Below, one piece after another: positions 8,655 to 17,325 of a DNA stretch of 64,000 bases. The notes under the pieces are model-generated. The model saw nothing but the letters and a program-made list of their open reading frames with translations. It had not been told where the DNA came from and searched no databases. Source of the DNA: G963422565 sp963422565 (GTDB taxonomy: Bacteria > Pseudomonadota > Alphaproteobacteria > MPNO01); assembly GCA_963422565.1 (NCBI GenBank), contig OY730228.1, positions 1,302,001 to 1,366,000 on the forward strand, read 5' to 3'. Within the stretch, counting starts at the first letter, position 1; every line of letters begins with the position of its first letter. The translations under genes and the position numbers were made by a program.

Positions 8655-9272
8655 TCAATTCAGATAGGGCGCGACCACCTCGAGCGCTTCGAGGGTGTTG
8701 TCGCTGAGGGCCTCGAGCTCGCCGACGATGTCCTCCGTCGCGGCCTCGGCGGCGAGCGCGCCGAAAATCACGTAGCGGTCCGCCACCTTGCCGAACGAGG
8801 ACAAAGGAAGCGGGACGTTCATCTCCAGCAGCGCCGTCAGCAGCGCGCTCCGCCTGTCGGGGCGAATCTCGCTTTCGTCCCACAGATAGGTCAGACACAG
8901 GGTCTGCTCCTCGTCGACCGAAACGAGGATAGGGAACTCGTCGCGGTCCTCGACGATCACTTCGAGGGCCGCGCCGTCCCCGGCCATGCGGGTGCGGAAC
9001 GTGTAGCCATTGTCAGACGTGTACGCATCCAGCGCTTGTCCCAGAAGCTTGAGGTCCATGATCCGATCTCCTCGTCGGTCGTTCGTGCCGGTCGGCGGCA
9101 ACGGCGGGACGACCCCCTGGCGCAGCAATCTCTCGAAACGCCGGACCAGCGGTCTGTGCTCCGCCCTGACCCAGATCTCCATCGCACTGAGACCGGCCGC
9201 CTGCAGGCGGCCCCGCTGGCGGCGCTTGCGTTCCGCGGCGCTGAGCGGAGGCTGCGGATGGGCCTCGGCCAA
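8655..9272 (-). CDS. DUF2170 (YjfI-like) protein with basic N-terminal extension
   Basis: The 134-residue part from the ATG at 9059 (MDLKLLGQALDAYTSDNGY...) matches the E. coli YjfI/DUF2170 family in size and character and has GAGGAG upstream. The same frame stays open to a TTG at 9272, which has GGGGGA upstream, and so adds 71 residues. That extension (AAERKRRQRGRLQAAGL then EIWVRAEHR) is well coded and resembles small MazE/ribbon-helix-helix-like antitoxin N-termini. The product is either a fused DNA-binding/DUF2170 protein or two nested starts. The 44-bp palindrome lies 14 nt upstream of the TTG, which is suggestive of autoregulation. Confidence 0.75.
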   Translation of the reverse strand: MAEAHPQPPLSAAERKRRQRGRLQAAGLSAMEIWVRAEHRPLVRRFERLLRQGVVPPLPPTGTNDRRGDRIMDLKLLGQALDAYTSDNGYTFRTRMAGDGAALEVIVEDRDEFPILVSVDEEQTLCLTYLWDESEIRPDRRSALLTALLEMNVPLPLSSFGKVADRYVIFGALAAEAATEDIVGELEALSDNTLEALEVVAPYLN

Positions 9273-9285
9273 GATTCGTCCCCCG

Positions 9286-9329
9286 CCCCATATTGTGACA
9301 TGTCACACGTGACAAGTCACAATATGGGG
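9286..9329. promoter_or_regulatory. 44-bp near-perfect palindrome inside the PspA operon
   Basis: The arms CCCCATATTGTGAC and GTCACAATATGGGG are perfectly complementary, and the whole 44 bp mismatches at only two symmetric pairs. Inside it are two tandem 12-bp palindromes, GTGACATGTCAC and GTGACAAGTCAC, 2 bp apart, which is typical of cooperative operator pairs. It sits between the spermidine-synthase stop and the DUF2170 start. There is no T-run on either side, so it does not look like an intrinsic terminator. An operator for an internal promoter is the favoured reading; an RNA processing hairpin is the alternative. Confidence 0.65.
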
Positions 9330-9344
9330 CGCGAGCCGCCAACT

Positions 9345-11066
9345 TCAAGGGCCTCGAGTCGAAAGGCTCCCGCCGACGCCGGAAACCTCCTCCCAGCCGC
9401 GACGGTAGTAGTGGTACACCGCCGCATTGGCGACCCGGCTCGGCGCGATCCCGGCCCGGCCGTCGAAGAACCCCTTGGGAAAGGCGAACGCGCCGAGCAG
9501 AAGCGCGCGGGTCATGAAGCCATCGTCGATCGGCAGCGCATCCAGCCGGCGAAGCCGGACCAGGGGCGAGGGGCCGCGCGGCGTCGCCAGGCTCCACCCC
9601 CATTGGCCGAGGCTGGGGACGTTGTAGCCATACTGATCGACATGGGCGAATCCCGCTTCCTCGAGCGTCCTGCCGATGCTGAGAAAGGCCTCGCGCGCGA
9701 AGAACGGCGATGTCGACTGGACGGCGACCGCGCCGTCGGCGGCCAACAGCAGCCTCAGCTTTCGATAGAAGCCGACGCTGTAGAGCCGGGCGAGATCGGG
9801 GCGGCTCGGATCCGGCAGATCCACGATCACCACATCGAACCGCTCGCCGCCGCCGAGCAGATCGTCGACGCCGACGAAGGCGTCGCCGAACCGGACCCGT
9901 ACCCGCGGATCGCGGAAGGCGAACGCGTTCAGCGCGAGCAGATCCCGGTTCACGAACTCCCCCTCGACGAAGTGCGGTCGGGTGAACAGCGCGACCACGT
10001 CCGGGTCCAGATCGAGCACCAGGATCTCGCGCGGCGCCCAGCGCAGGATGTCGCGCGCGGCCAGCCCGTCTCCTCCGCCTATCAGGAGGATGCGCGCGCG
10101 CCGCGCCGAGACCGCGAGCGCCGGATAGGTGAGGAAGGCGTGATAGATGTGCTCGTCGCTCGAATCAAACTGGAGCCTGCCGTTGAGATAGAGGGCATGG
10201 ACCGGCGGCGCTTCGGGGCGGACCAGACGCCGGGTCAGGGCGACCCGCTGATGCGGTGTATTGGCGGCGTACACCACCCTGTCGCGGTAGAGCAGATCCT
10301 CCATCGCGCGCTGCCAGCGCGTCCCGTCCTGAACCACCAGGAGGAGCCCGAGACCGGCCGCGGCATGCAGCGCGAGGATCGGCACGAAGCGCCGGATGAA
10401 GCGTCGAAAATACGCGAGGAAGACGAGACCGGCCGCCAGGTTCACAGCGGCCGTCAGATAGCCCGCGCGCACCGGCTCCATCGACAGCATGACCGCCACC
10501 CAAAGCGCCGCCCCGATCCCGGCGCCGATATAGTCCGCGCCGTAAATCGTGCCGGTGTTATGGACCAGCGCGTCGGCATGAAGGCTCTGGCGGATGCGCG
10601 CGAGCAGCGGAATCTCCATCCCGACCAGGATGGCGAGCGCCGCGCCGAGAACGAAGGGGGCGATATCCGCCGCCCCTTCGAGCATGACGACCAGCGCGCC
10701 CCGCGGCACCAGATCGGGCGGCATCCCGTAGGTTTCGGCGATCGCGTTGGGCAGGAAGACGACCGCCGCCGTCATCGCCCCGAGGATCAGCACCGCGGCG
10801 CCGCCGAGTATCGCCACCGCCGCTTCCAGCCAGGCGAACCCGGTGAAGGGCGCGGCGACCAGCCGGGCGAGGAAGGCGCCCACCCCCATGGACACGATCA
10901 TCACGCCGATCATGGTGAAGATCACCGCGTCCACCGCGCCCAGCATGCGTCCGGCGGTGTTGGCGAGCAGATATTCGTACACCAGCCCGCAACCCGCCAG
11001 CACACCGGTCAGGACGATCACCGCGATGTCGTCGAGGGTGGCTCTGCCGCGCGCCGCCGCCGCCAT
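9345..11066 (-). CDS. Membrane-anchored spermidine synthase-like protein
   Basis: A 573-residue protein with an N-terminal half of about seven membrane helices (from IAVIVLTGVLAGCGLVYEYL through about residue 270). The C-terminal half is a polyamine aminopropyltransferase-type Rossmann domain, with the nucleotide/decarboxy-SAM motif LLIGGGDGLAARDIL, then VLDLDPDV, and the catalytic-region motif IVDLPDPSRPD. Soluble SpeE lacks the membrane half. The ATG at 11066 is 8 nt after the DUF350 stop. This architecture is known beside PspA-family genes. It may act on membrane-proximal polyamines, but the substrate is unproven. Confidence 0.85.
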   Translation of the reverse strand: MAAAARGRATLDDIAVIVLTGVLAGCGLVYEYLLANTAGRMLGAVDAVIFTMIGVMIVSMGVGAFLARLVAAPFTGFAWLEAAVAILGGAAVLILGAMTAAVVFLPNAIAETYGMPPDLVPRGALVVMLEGAADIAPFVLGAALAILVGMEIPLLARIRQSLHADALVHNTGTIYGADYIGAGIGAALWVAVMLSMEPVRAGYLTAAVNLAAGLVFLAYFRRFIRRFVPILALHAAAGLGLLLVVQDGTRWQRAMEDLLYRDRVVYAANTPHQRVALTRRLVRPEAPPVHALYLNGRLQFDSSDEHIYHAFLTYPALAVSARRARILLIGGGDGLAARDILRWAPREILVLDLDPDVVALFTRPHFVEGEFVNRDLLALNAFAFRDPRVRVRFGDAFVGVDDLLGGGERFDVVIVDLPDPSRPDLARLYSVGFYRKLRLLLAADGAVAVQSTSPFFAREAFLSIGRTLEEAGFAHVDQYGYNVPSLGQWGWSLATPRGPSPLVRLRRLDALPIDDGFMTRALLLGAFAFPKGFFDGRAGIAPSRVANAAVYHYYRRGWEEVSGVGGSLSTRGP

Positions 11067-11074
11067 CGACCGGC

Positions 11075-11968
11075 TCAGGCGAGCAGCCCGTTCAACAGAA
11101 GGCCGATCGCGATATAGACGGCGGCTTCGGTCAGCCCGACGCCGACATTGCGCTGCCGGTCGACCTCCTCGGAGACATCGATCCGATGCAGGATGACGCG
11201 CTCGGCGCACAAGGCGAGCAACAGCAGGACGACCGCGAGCGCCGCCGAGCACAGCCCCCAGACGAGCGCCTGGACGACCGGCGATGCGCCCGGGTCGTAG
11301 GCGACGAGATGCGAGGCGGCGGTCACCGCGAGCGCTACCCCCATCTGAAATCCGACGAAGCGGAGAGCGAGCGCAAGGTTGCCCTGCCGGACGGTATCGC
11401 TGAACCGGCGTCCGGGATTGCGTCTGCCGAACAGCCAGACCCGGTAGAACGTGGTCAGCGTCACGATGATCTGGATGACGACATAGCCCGCCAGCACCGC
11501 AACGAGGGCGGCGGCGAGGCTGCCCGAGGACCATTGCATCACCGCCCTGACCATGACGGCGGTGGCGACCAAGTTGCCCGCCTCGACGACGGCGATCGGC
11601 ACGTTCTCGTTGCGGATCTCGGCGCCAACGGAGAGCGTGGGAAGCGCCACCCGATCGACGATCAGCCGGGTGAGCCACATCAAGGCGAGCCCGACGAGCG
11701 CGTAGACCGCCACCACGCTCGCTTCCTCGCTTAGCGTCGCGGCGAAGCCGCCCTCCGCCGCCCCGGTCAACATGATCGCGACCCCGAGGGTCGCACCGGC
11801 GAGGCCGACACCGTAGGCGGCGTTATCCTTCCGGGCGAGCTCTCGCGCGGTCTTCACACCGAGCGCGGCGCCGTAGAGAACCCGGACGACGGCCAGAACG
11901 GCGAAGACGATCACGACGCCGAGGAGCAGCATCGCCAGCGTCCGTTCCGTCAGATCAACGCTTGTCAT
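11075..11968 (-). CDS. DUF350 family membrane protein (two tandem units)
   Basis: A 297-residue integral membrane protein with about eight hydrophobic segments in two similar halves: residues about 10-140 with GVGLAGATLGVAIMLTGA, then about 165-295 with LALRFVGFQMGVALAVTA. Each half fits the roughly 130-residue DUF350/YjfL unit, so this is a tandem fusion. The ATG at 11968 has GGAGGGGGG upstream. It sits between the lipoprotein and the spermidine-synthase genes with gaps of 22 and 8 nt. The biochemical role is unknown; the E. coli yjf cluster supports a link to PspA. Confidence 0.8.
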   Translation of the reverse strand: MTSVDLTERTLAMLLLGVVIVFAVLAVVRVLYGAALGVKTARELARKDNAAYGVGLAGATLGVAIMLTGAAEGGFAATLSEEASVVAVYALVGLALMWLTRLIVDRVALPTLSVGAEIRNENVPIAVVEAGNLVATAVMVRAVMQWSSGSLAAALVAVLAGYVVIQIIVTLTTFYRVWLFGRRNPGRRFSDTVRQGNLALALRFVGFQMGVALAVTAASHLVAYDPGASPVVQALVWGLCSAALAVVLLLLALCAERVILHRIDVSEEVDRQRNVGVGLTEAAVYIAIGLLLNGLLA

Positions 11969-11990
11969 TCGGGAAGGCCCCCCTCCTGGG

Positions 11991-12911
11991 TCATTTGCCG
12001 ACGCGGCGACCGACCGACCGACCGCCGCGGACCGATGCGCCGAAGCCCGAATAGGAGGAGGCGCGGCGCGTCGTCTTGGCGGCGCTACGCGCGTCCGACC
12101 GGCCATAGGTGGACAGCCGGCGCTCGCTGCGCAGATCGCGATAGGTCTTGCGCGGCGCGGCGGGATTGCGCTTCGCCGCATCGCCCCAGCGCCGCTGATC
12201 GCTGCGGGTCCCGTAATAGTTGCGCCCGACATCGCCGTAATAGCTCCAGCCTCGGCGGGGATACCACTCGTCATAGCCCAACCGCCCGGGCCGCCAGAAC
12301 GCGTCGCGGAACAACGCGTAGGCGCCGTACCATTCCCAGAAGCTGAACCCGGCACCGTCGCGCCGCCAGGTCCCGTAGGCAGGGTTGCCGACGAGATGGC
12401 TCCCCGCGCCCTGGGGGGAGGGCGCCTCGCGCGCCGCCCCTTCCATGCGGGCGAGCTTGCCGCCGGAGAGGTCAGCGAGGACGTTGATCACGTCGACCAG
12501 AGAGTCGTTGAACACGACCGGGTCGGCGGCCGCCTCGATGCGCAGGAGATCGTCCAGGGCGCGTGCGGTCTCCTCCCGGCCTTTCGGCCTGTCGGCGACG
12601 GCGCCGAGGCGGGTGCGCAGGTTTGTGAAGGCGAGCCCTTCCGTCGTCGCTTCCTTGCCGAGCTCGGTCAGGAGGTCGGAGAGCTCCGGCCGGTCGCCGG
12701 AAACGATCCGGGCATAGGTCCCGACGGCCGCCGCGTTGGAGAGCCGGCCCCGGTCGATCAGCCGCCCCAGATCGTCGATCTTCTGCAAGATCCGCGCCTT
12801 CTCGCGCCCGACCAGATCGCTCGGATTCTCGCCGCATCCGGCGGCCGTCAGCACGCCGCACAGCAGGCAGACCAGCAGAAGCCATCGAACGTGCCGGCCG
12901 ATCCCGTCCAT
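11991..12911 (-). CDS. Predicted lipoprotein, first gene of the PspA operon
   Basis: A 306-residue secreted lipoprotein. A basic start (MDGIGRHVRW) and hydrophobic core lead to the lipobox LTAAGC, with the lipidated Cys at about residue 26. Residues about 30-165 are helical, and the rest is low-complexity, rich in Tyr, Trp, Arg and Ser (around GYDEWYPRRGWSYYGDVGRN and a basic tail ending GRRVGK). I recognise no family. Its place at the head of the operon suggests an envelope sensor or anchor, which is inference. The ATG at 12911 gives a proper signal peptide; the longer frame to 13178 does not. Confidence 0.65.
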   Translation of the reverse strand: MDGIGRHVRWLLLVCLLCGVLTAAGCGENPSDLVGREKARILQKIDDLGRLIDRGRLSNAAAVGTYARIVSGDRPELSDLLTELGKEATTEGLAFTNLRTRLGAVADRPKGREETARALDDLLRIEAAADPVVFNDSLVDVINVLADLSGGKLARMEGAAREAPSPQGAGSHLVGNPAYGTWRRDGAGFSFWEWYGAYALFRDAFWRPGRLGYDEWYPRRGWSYYGDVGRNYYGTRSDQRRWGDAAKRNPAAPRKTYRDLRSERRLSTYGRSDARSAAKTTRRASSYSGFGASVRGGRSVGRRVGK

Positions 12912-13569
12912 CGCCGCCGCTGCTGCCAGGGCCGTATCCTCCGGGTGGAGACATCGCCGAACGCGGGCACCGCGCCTGCATATCGCGGCGGCGGCCAAAA
13001 GGAAACCGCAAAATGCCGGCCGGCCCGACGCGGGGGAGACGCACGACCGCGGCGGCGCCGGCGTGGACACCGAGGCTCGCTCGATCGCTACGATCCCCGG
13101 TTCCCGGACGAACAGGCGATCGCCCGGGACATTCTTCGCGAGGGCATCGAGACCGGCGGCGCGCGCATGCCTCGCCAAGCGATCATCGAGCGTCGCGGCA
13201 ACGAATTGCTGGTCGAGCCAAAAGAAAAGGGAGCCGGCCCGATTGATCTCGCCCGGCCGGCGACCGCAAAATGCCGGCTGCCACGAGGCAGAGACAGTGC
13301 ATGACCGCGCCGACGGTGAGACTCACGGCAGACGGCCGACCCGCCGGGTTCCCGGACCGTTCGAAGACGCGCCGGGCAATGCGCGACGAGACGATGGAGC
13401 GGGGAAGCGGGCTCTTGACGATCCGCCGTCGCCGCAATACCGCGCCGATGTCCGCGCCGATCACGAGATGCTCGACGACCTCGAAGCGCTCGAGACGCCG
13501 GGGCGGCGGGAGGCCCCGCCGCCCCGGACCGACCGACCGTAGCAGCAGCCACCATCTGGAGAACCGACA
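12912..13569. other. Intergenic region with a short direct repeat
   Basis: About 660 bp between the divergent PspA operon and the formaldehyde dehydrogenase gene, so it should hold both promoters. Frames open on both strands have no motifs, and I do not call them. A 16-bp direct repeat, ACCGCAAAATGCCGGC, occurs at 13005-13020 and 13263-13278. Each copy contains an ATG, but the sequences after them are unrelated. GGAGAACC close to 13560 is the ribosome binding site of the dehydrogenase gene. Confidence 0.5.
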
Positions 13570-14679
13570 ATGGATGTGAGAGCCGCCGTCGCCTACGAAG
13601 CGGGCAAGCCGCTGGAGATCGAGACCGTCCGGCTCGACGGACCGAGAGAAGGAGAGGTTCTGGTCGAAATCAAGGCGACCGGCGTCTGCCACACCGACGA
13701 GTTCACCCTGTCGGGAGCCGACCCCGAGGGTCTGTTTCCGGCGATCCTCGGCCATGAAGGGGCCGGGGTGGTCGTCGATACCGGACCCGGCGTCTCGTCG
13801 GTAAGCGAGGGCGACCACGTCATCCCGCTCTACATCCCCGAATGCCGCCAGTGCAAAGCCTGCCTGTCGGGCAAGACCAATCTCTGCACCGCGATCCGCG
13901 ACACCCAGGGCCGGGGCCTCATGCCCGACCGGACCAGCCGGTTCTCGCGCGGCGGCGACATGATCCATCACTATATGGGCACATCGACATTCGCCAATTT
14001 CAGCGTCATGCCGGAAATCGCAGTCGCGAAGATCCGCGAGGACGCGCCCTTCGACCGGGCCTGCTATATCGGCTGCGGGGTGACCACGGGGATCGGCGCG
14101 GTCATCAACACCGCCGGGGTCGAGCCCGGCGCCAACGTCGTGGTATTCGGTCTCGGCGGCATCGGTCTCAACGTGATCCAGGGCGCGCGGATGGCGGGCG
14201 CCGACAAGATCGTCGGGGTCGACATCAGCCCGTCCAAGAAGGACATCGCCGAGCGGTTCGGGATGACGCATTTCGTCGATCCCAGCGAGGCCGACGGAGA
14301 CCTCGTGCCCTATCTGGTGGAGATCACCGGCGGTGGCGCGGACTATTCCTTCGAATGCATCGGCAATGTCCAAACGATGCGCCAGGCCCTCGAATGCTGC
14401 CACCGCGGCTGGGGCGTTTCGGTCATCATCGGAGTGGCCGGCGCCGGGCAGGAGATATCCACCCGCCCCTTCCAGCTGGTGACCGGGCGGGTCTGGAAGG
14501 GGACGGCCTTCGGCGGCGCCAAGAGCCGCAGCCAGGTGCCGAAAATCGTCGACTGGTACATGGACGGCAAGATCAACATCGACGATCTGATCACCCACAG
14601 GATGCCGCTCGAAGAGATCAACACGGCCTTCGACCTCATGCATGAAGGAAAATCCATCCGCTCGGTCGTCCAGTTCTAG
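13570..14679 (+). CDS. frmA: S-(hydroxymethyl)glutathione dehydrogenase / class III ADH
   Basis: Oxidises the formaldehyde-glutathione adduct with NAD+, the glutathione-dependent formaldehyde detoxification route in the cytosol. The 369-residue length is typical. Catalytic zinc ligands are in TGVCHTDE, LGHEGAG and YIGCGVTTG. Structural zinc is held by the four-Cys loop CRQCKACLSGKTNLC, and the NAD-binding motif is VFGLGGIGLNVIQG. Start ATG with GGAGAACC upstream. No S-formylglutathione hydrolase gene is adjacent. An Ldh-family gene follows 13 nt later and may be cotranscribed. Confidence 0.93.
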   Translation: MDVRAAVAYEAGKPLEIETVRLDGPREGEVLVEIKATGVCHTDEFTLSGADPEGLFPAILGHEGAGVVVDTGPGVSSVSEGDHVIPLYIPECRQCKACLSGKTNLCTAIRDTQGRGLMPDRTSRFSRGGDMIHHYMGTSTFANFSVMPEIAVAKIREDAPFDRACYIGCGVTTGIGAVINTAGVEPGANVVVFGLGGIGLNVIQGARMAGADKIVGVDISPSKKDIAERFGMTHFVDPSEADGDLVPYLVEITGGGADYSFECIGNVQTMRQALECCHRGWGVSVIIGVAGAGQEISTRPFQLVTGRVWKGTAFGGAKSRSQVPKIVDWYMDGKINIDDLITHRMPLEEINTAFDLMHEGKSIRSVVQF

Positions 14680-14692
14680 GCCGCGACGGATC

Positions 14693-15757
14693 ATGGGCCG
14701 TGCCCCCCGCCGGGTCGCGGCCCTGGCGTTGGAACGCTTGGCCGCCGCCCTGTTCGTCAGGGCCGGTATGCCCGAGTCCGATGCGCAGCTGGTGGCCGAT
14801 GTCCTGGTCTGGGCCAATCTGCGCGGGGTGGATACCCATGGCGTGCTGCGCATCCCGGGCTATCTGAACCGGGTCGCGACCGGCGAGTTCAATCCGCGCC
14901 CCGAGATGACGGTCGCGACCGATCTCCCGGCGGCGGCGGTGCTGGATGCGGACCGGGCCTTCGGGCCCGTCGGCATGACCCGGGCGATGGACCTCGCGAT
15001 CGAAAAGGCGCGGGGCGCCGGCGTCGCGACGGTGTTCGTGCGCCGGATCACCCATATGGCGGCGATCGGCCGCTATGCGCTGCGCGCCGCGACGGCCGAC
15101 ATGCTGGGTGTGGTCATCGGCACCTCGCGCCCCAACATGGCCTATCACGGCGCCCGCCGCGCGGGCGTCGCCACCAGCCCCATCGCCATCGCGGTGCCGG
15201 GCATGGACCGCCCGCCGGTGATGCTCGACATGGCGACGGCGATCGCCCCGATGGGGCGGATCATGCTCGCCCGGGACTCGGGCCGTCCGCTCGAGCCCGG
15301 CTGGGCGCTCGACCGCGAGGGCGCGCCCACCACCGACCCGTTCGATGCGGTTCTGCCGATGCCGCTCGGCGGCCCCAAGGGTGCCGGCCTCTCCCTGCTG
15401 TTCGAGTGTCTGACCGGACTCCTGGTCGCCAACCCGCTGATCGCGCCCGCGATCGGCCCGCGCCGCGAGACGGCGCACAGCCAGAACGGCTTGGCGTTGG
15501 CGATCGACATTGCGTCCTTCATCGAGCCGGCGCGCTACAAGACCGAGCTAGACGCTCTGATCGCGACGTTGAAGGCCTTGCCGCGCGCCGCGGACCATGA
15601 CGAGATACTGGTACCCGGAGAGCGCGGCGACCGCGTGCTGGCCGAGCGGCGGGAACGGGGCGTTCCGCTCCCCGACGGCACCTGGCGGCGGCTCGCGGCC
15701 GAGGCCGACCGGCTCGGCGTCGCCATGCCGGCGCCGCTGGCGACGCCCGAGCCGTAA
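14693..15757 (+). CDS. Malate/L-lactate dehydrogenase (Ldh_2/MDH2) family oxidoreductase
   Basis: A 354-residue NAD(P)-dependent 2-hydroxyacid oxidoreductase of the family with ureidoglycolate, L-sulfolactate and malate dehydrogenases, distinct from classic Rossmann LDH. Family blocks are ANLRGVDTHGVLRIPGYL near the N-terminus, then RRITHMAAIGRYA, LDMATAIAP and PMGGPKGAG-like PLGGPKGAGLSLLFE. The ATG at 14693 begins just before the family's N-terminal helix; an earlier in-frame ATG at 14642 overlaps the preceding gene and adds atypical residues. The substrate cannot be told. Confidence 0.85.
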   Translation: MGRAPRRVAALALERLAAALFVRAGMPESDAQLVADVLVWANLRGVDTHGVLRIPGYLNRVATGEFNPRPEMTVATDLPAAAVLDADRAFGPVGMTRAMDLAIEKARGAGVATVFVRRITHMAAIGRYALRAATADMLGVVIGTSRPNMAYHGARRAGVATSPIAIAVPGMDRPPVMLDMATAIAPMGRIMLARDSGRPLEPGWALDREGAPTTDPFDAVLPMPLGGPKGAGLSLLFECLTGLLVANPLIAPAIGPRRETAHSQNGLALAIDIASFIEPARYKTELDALIATLKALPRAADHDEILVPGERGDRVLAERRERGVPLPDGTWRRLAAEADRLGVAMPAPLATPEP

Positions 15758-15823
15758 CCGCGGCCGGCGCGCCATACGGCGAACCCGCGCCGCCTCAACG
15801 GGCGCGGGTATCGGGGAAGCCGG

Positions 15824-16093
15824 TCAGCGGACGATCTCGAAGCCGGGCGCATGAACGCTTTCGGGCGTCGGAAGTATCGGGCCGGCGGCAGAAGGCTTCG
15901 ACGCGGCCTCACGGCCTGCGATTACCGAAAGAATGCTATTGTTCGCAGCCGCGATATCCGATATCCGCTCGCTCATCGACGCCACCACGCCTTTGAGATT
16001 GGCGACTTCGTTTCCGACGTGACCGATCTCGGCGCGCAAGCTTCGGATCTCCTCGTACAACTCATTGCGCAATTCGCCCATGTCCTTGCGCAC
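15824..16093 (-). CDS. Small coiled-coil protein, unknown function
   Basis: An 89-residue protein (or 85 if the ATG at 16081 is used rather than the GTG at 16093). A helical, heptad-rich N-terminus (MGELRNELYEEIRSLRAEIG through SERISDIAAAN) leads to a Pro-rich tail. No membrane segment or signal peptide is seen. It resembles many short predicted coiled-coil proteins of alphaproteobacteria without a specific family. It stands alone, convergent with the Ldh-family gene. Confidence 0.5.
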   Translation of the reverse strand: MRKDMGELRNELYEEIRSLRAEIGHVGNEVANLKGVVASMSERISDIAAANNSILSVIAGREAASKPSAAGPILPTPESVHAPGFEIVR

Positions 16094-16238
16094 GAATGGG
16101 CGCGCGCGACGCCGCCGACCGCGGCTCGCCTGCCGGATGCGTTACCGCAGCATCGACCCCTCGCGGCAATGACGGAACATCGGCTCATTCGGACAGGGTC
16201 GCAGGCGACGCAAGAAAATTCCTGTCATGCGGGCGGGA

Positions 16239-17306
16239 TCAGTCAATCAACGCGTTGTCGGCGAACCTCTCCCGCCATTTCGGGATGCAGTCGGGGTTGA
16301 AGACATGGCCGGGTATCCTGCCGCGCAGCGCGTCGAGGACGCATTCGGCGGCCCAGGCGATCCCCGGACCGAGACCGCTCCCCCGGTTGTGCGAGATGTT
16401 GTGGGCCGAGAGAAGCACCCGGTCGCCGAAACCGCGCAGCCGCGAGTCCTCGGCCAGCGGCTCGTCGACGAAGGCATCGATCGCCGCCCCGGCGATCTTC
16501 CCCGCTGCCAACGCATCGGCCAACGCGTCCTGATCGACGAGCCCGCCGCGGGCGGTATTCATGAACAGCGCCATCGGCTTCATCGCCTCGAACTGCGCGG
16601 CGCCGAAGAACCCGCGCGTCTCCCTTGTCAGGGTGCTGTGAAGCGTCACCACGTCGGACTCGGCGAGCAGGGTCGCCATATCCGTCTTCTCGACGCCGCA
16701 GCGCACGAACTTCCCGTCCTCGACATAGGGGTCACAGGCGAGGAGCCGGACATGCCAGGGGCCGAGCAGCTCGGCCATGCGGCCGCCGATGCGCCCGAGG
16801 CCGACGATCCCGATCGTGATCCCCGGATAGCCGTCCTCGCTCCGCCTGCCGAGATAGGTTCCGGTCATCGACTCGTGCCGCCAGACGCCCGCCTTGACCA
16901 GCCGGTCCTTCTCCCGGCTCTTCTTGAGCATGGCGAGCATCATCGCCATCGCCCCCTCGGCGACGCCGCCCCAGTTGGATAGCGTCGGCGCATGGGTCAC
17001 CAGGATGCCGAGATCCGAAGCCGCGTCGACGTCGACGTCATCGGTGCCGACGGTGCATTTGGCGATGACCCGCAACCGCTGCGCCCCCTCCATGACGGTC
17101 CGGGTGATCGGCGCGTTGCGCACCGACGTCCCGGTCATCGCCGAGGCCCCGGCGGCGAGCGCCGCCATATCCTCCTCGTAGATGCAGCCAGGGTAGAGCC
17201 AGCCCTCGTCCCCCCAGGCGAGGGTGCAACCGGCGCGCTCGAACACGGCCCCCGTATCGCCGAATTCCGACGGGACCGCGAAGACGAAGACGTTGGGTCT
17301 GGCCAT
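16239..17306 (-). CDS. D-2-hydroxyacid dehydrogenase (NAD-dependent)
   Basis: A 355-residue member of the D-isomer-specific 2-hydroxyacid dehydrogenase family. The nucleotide-binding motif is GIVGLGRIGGRMAELLG. The catalytic triad segments are NTARGGLVDQDAL (Arg), DAFVDEPLAED (Glu) and LSAHNISHN (His). The first ATG with good context is at 17306, 19 nt after the MBL-fold gene, so the two form a minus-strand pair. Phosphoglycerate, glyoxylate and hydroxyphenylpyruvate reductases share this fold, so the substrate is unassigned. Confidence 0.88.
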   Translation of the reverse strand: MARPNVFVFAVPSEFGDTGAVFERAGCTLAWGDEGWLYPGCIYEEDMAALAAGASAMTGTSVRNAPITRTVMEGAQRLRVIAKCTVGTDDVDVDAASDLGILVTHAPTLSNWGGVAEGAMAMMLAMLKKSREKDRLVKAGVWRHESMTGTYLGRRSEDGYPGITIGIVGLGRIGGRMAELLGPWHVRLLACDPYVEDGKFVRCGVEKTDMATLLAESDVVTLHSTLTRETRGFFGAAQFEAMKPMALFMNTARGGLVDQDALADALAAGKIAGAAIDAFVDEPLAEDSRLRGFGDRVLLSAHNISHNRGSGLGPGIAWAAECVLDALRGRIPGHVFNPDCIPKWRERFADNALID

Positions 17307-17325
17307 GACGCCGCTCCCGATGCGC

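Noticed and set aside
9286..9329. The palindrome as a Rho-independent terminator
   Set aside because: There is no T-run after either arm, and the internal double-palindrome structure fits an operator better.
13005..13278. The 16-bp direct repeat as a transposon target or att site
   Set aside because: The DNA between the copies contains no mobile gene, and the flanks show no inverted repeats.
12912..13569. Long open frames in the intergenic region on both strands
   Set aside because: They overlap each other, have no motif and end without relation to neighbouring genes, as expected by chance in high-GC DNA.
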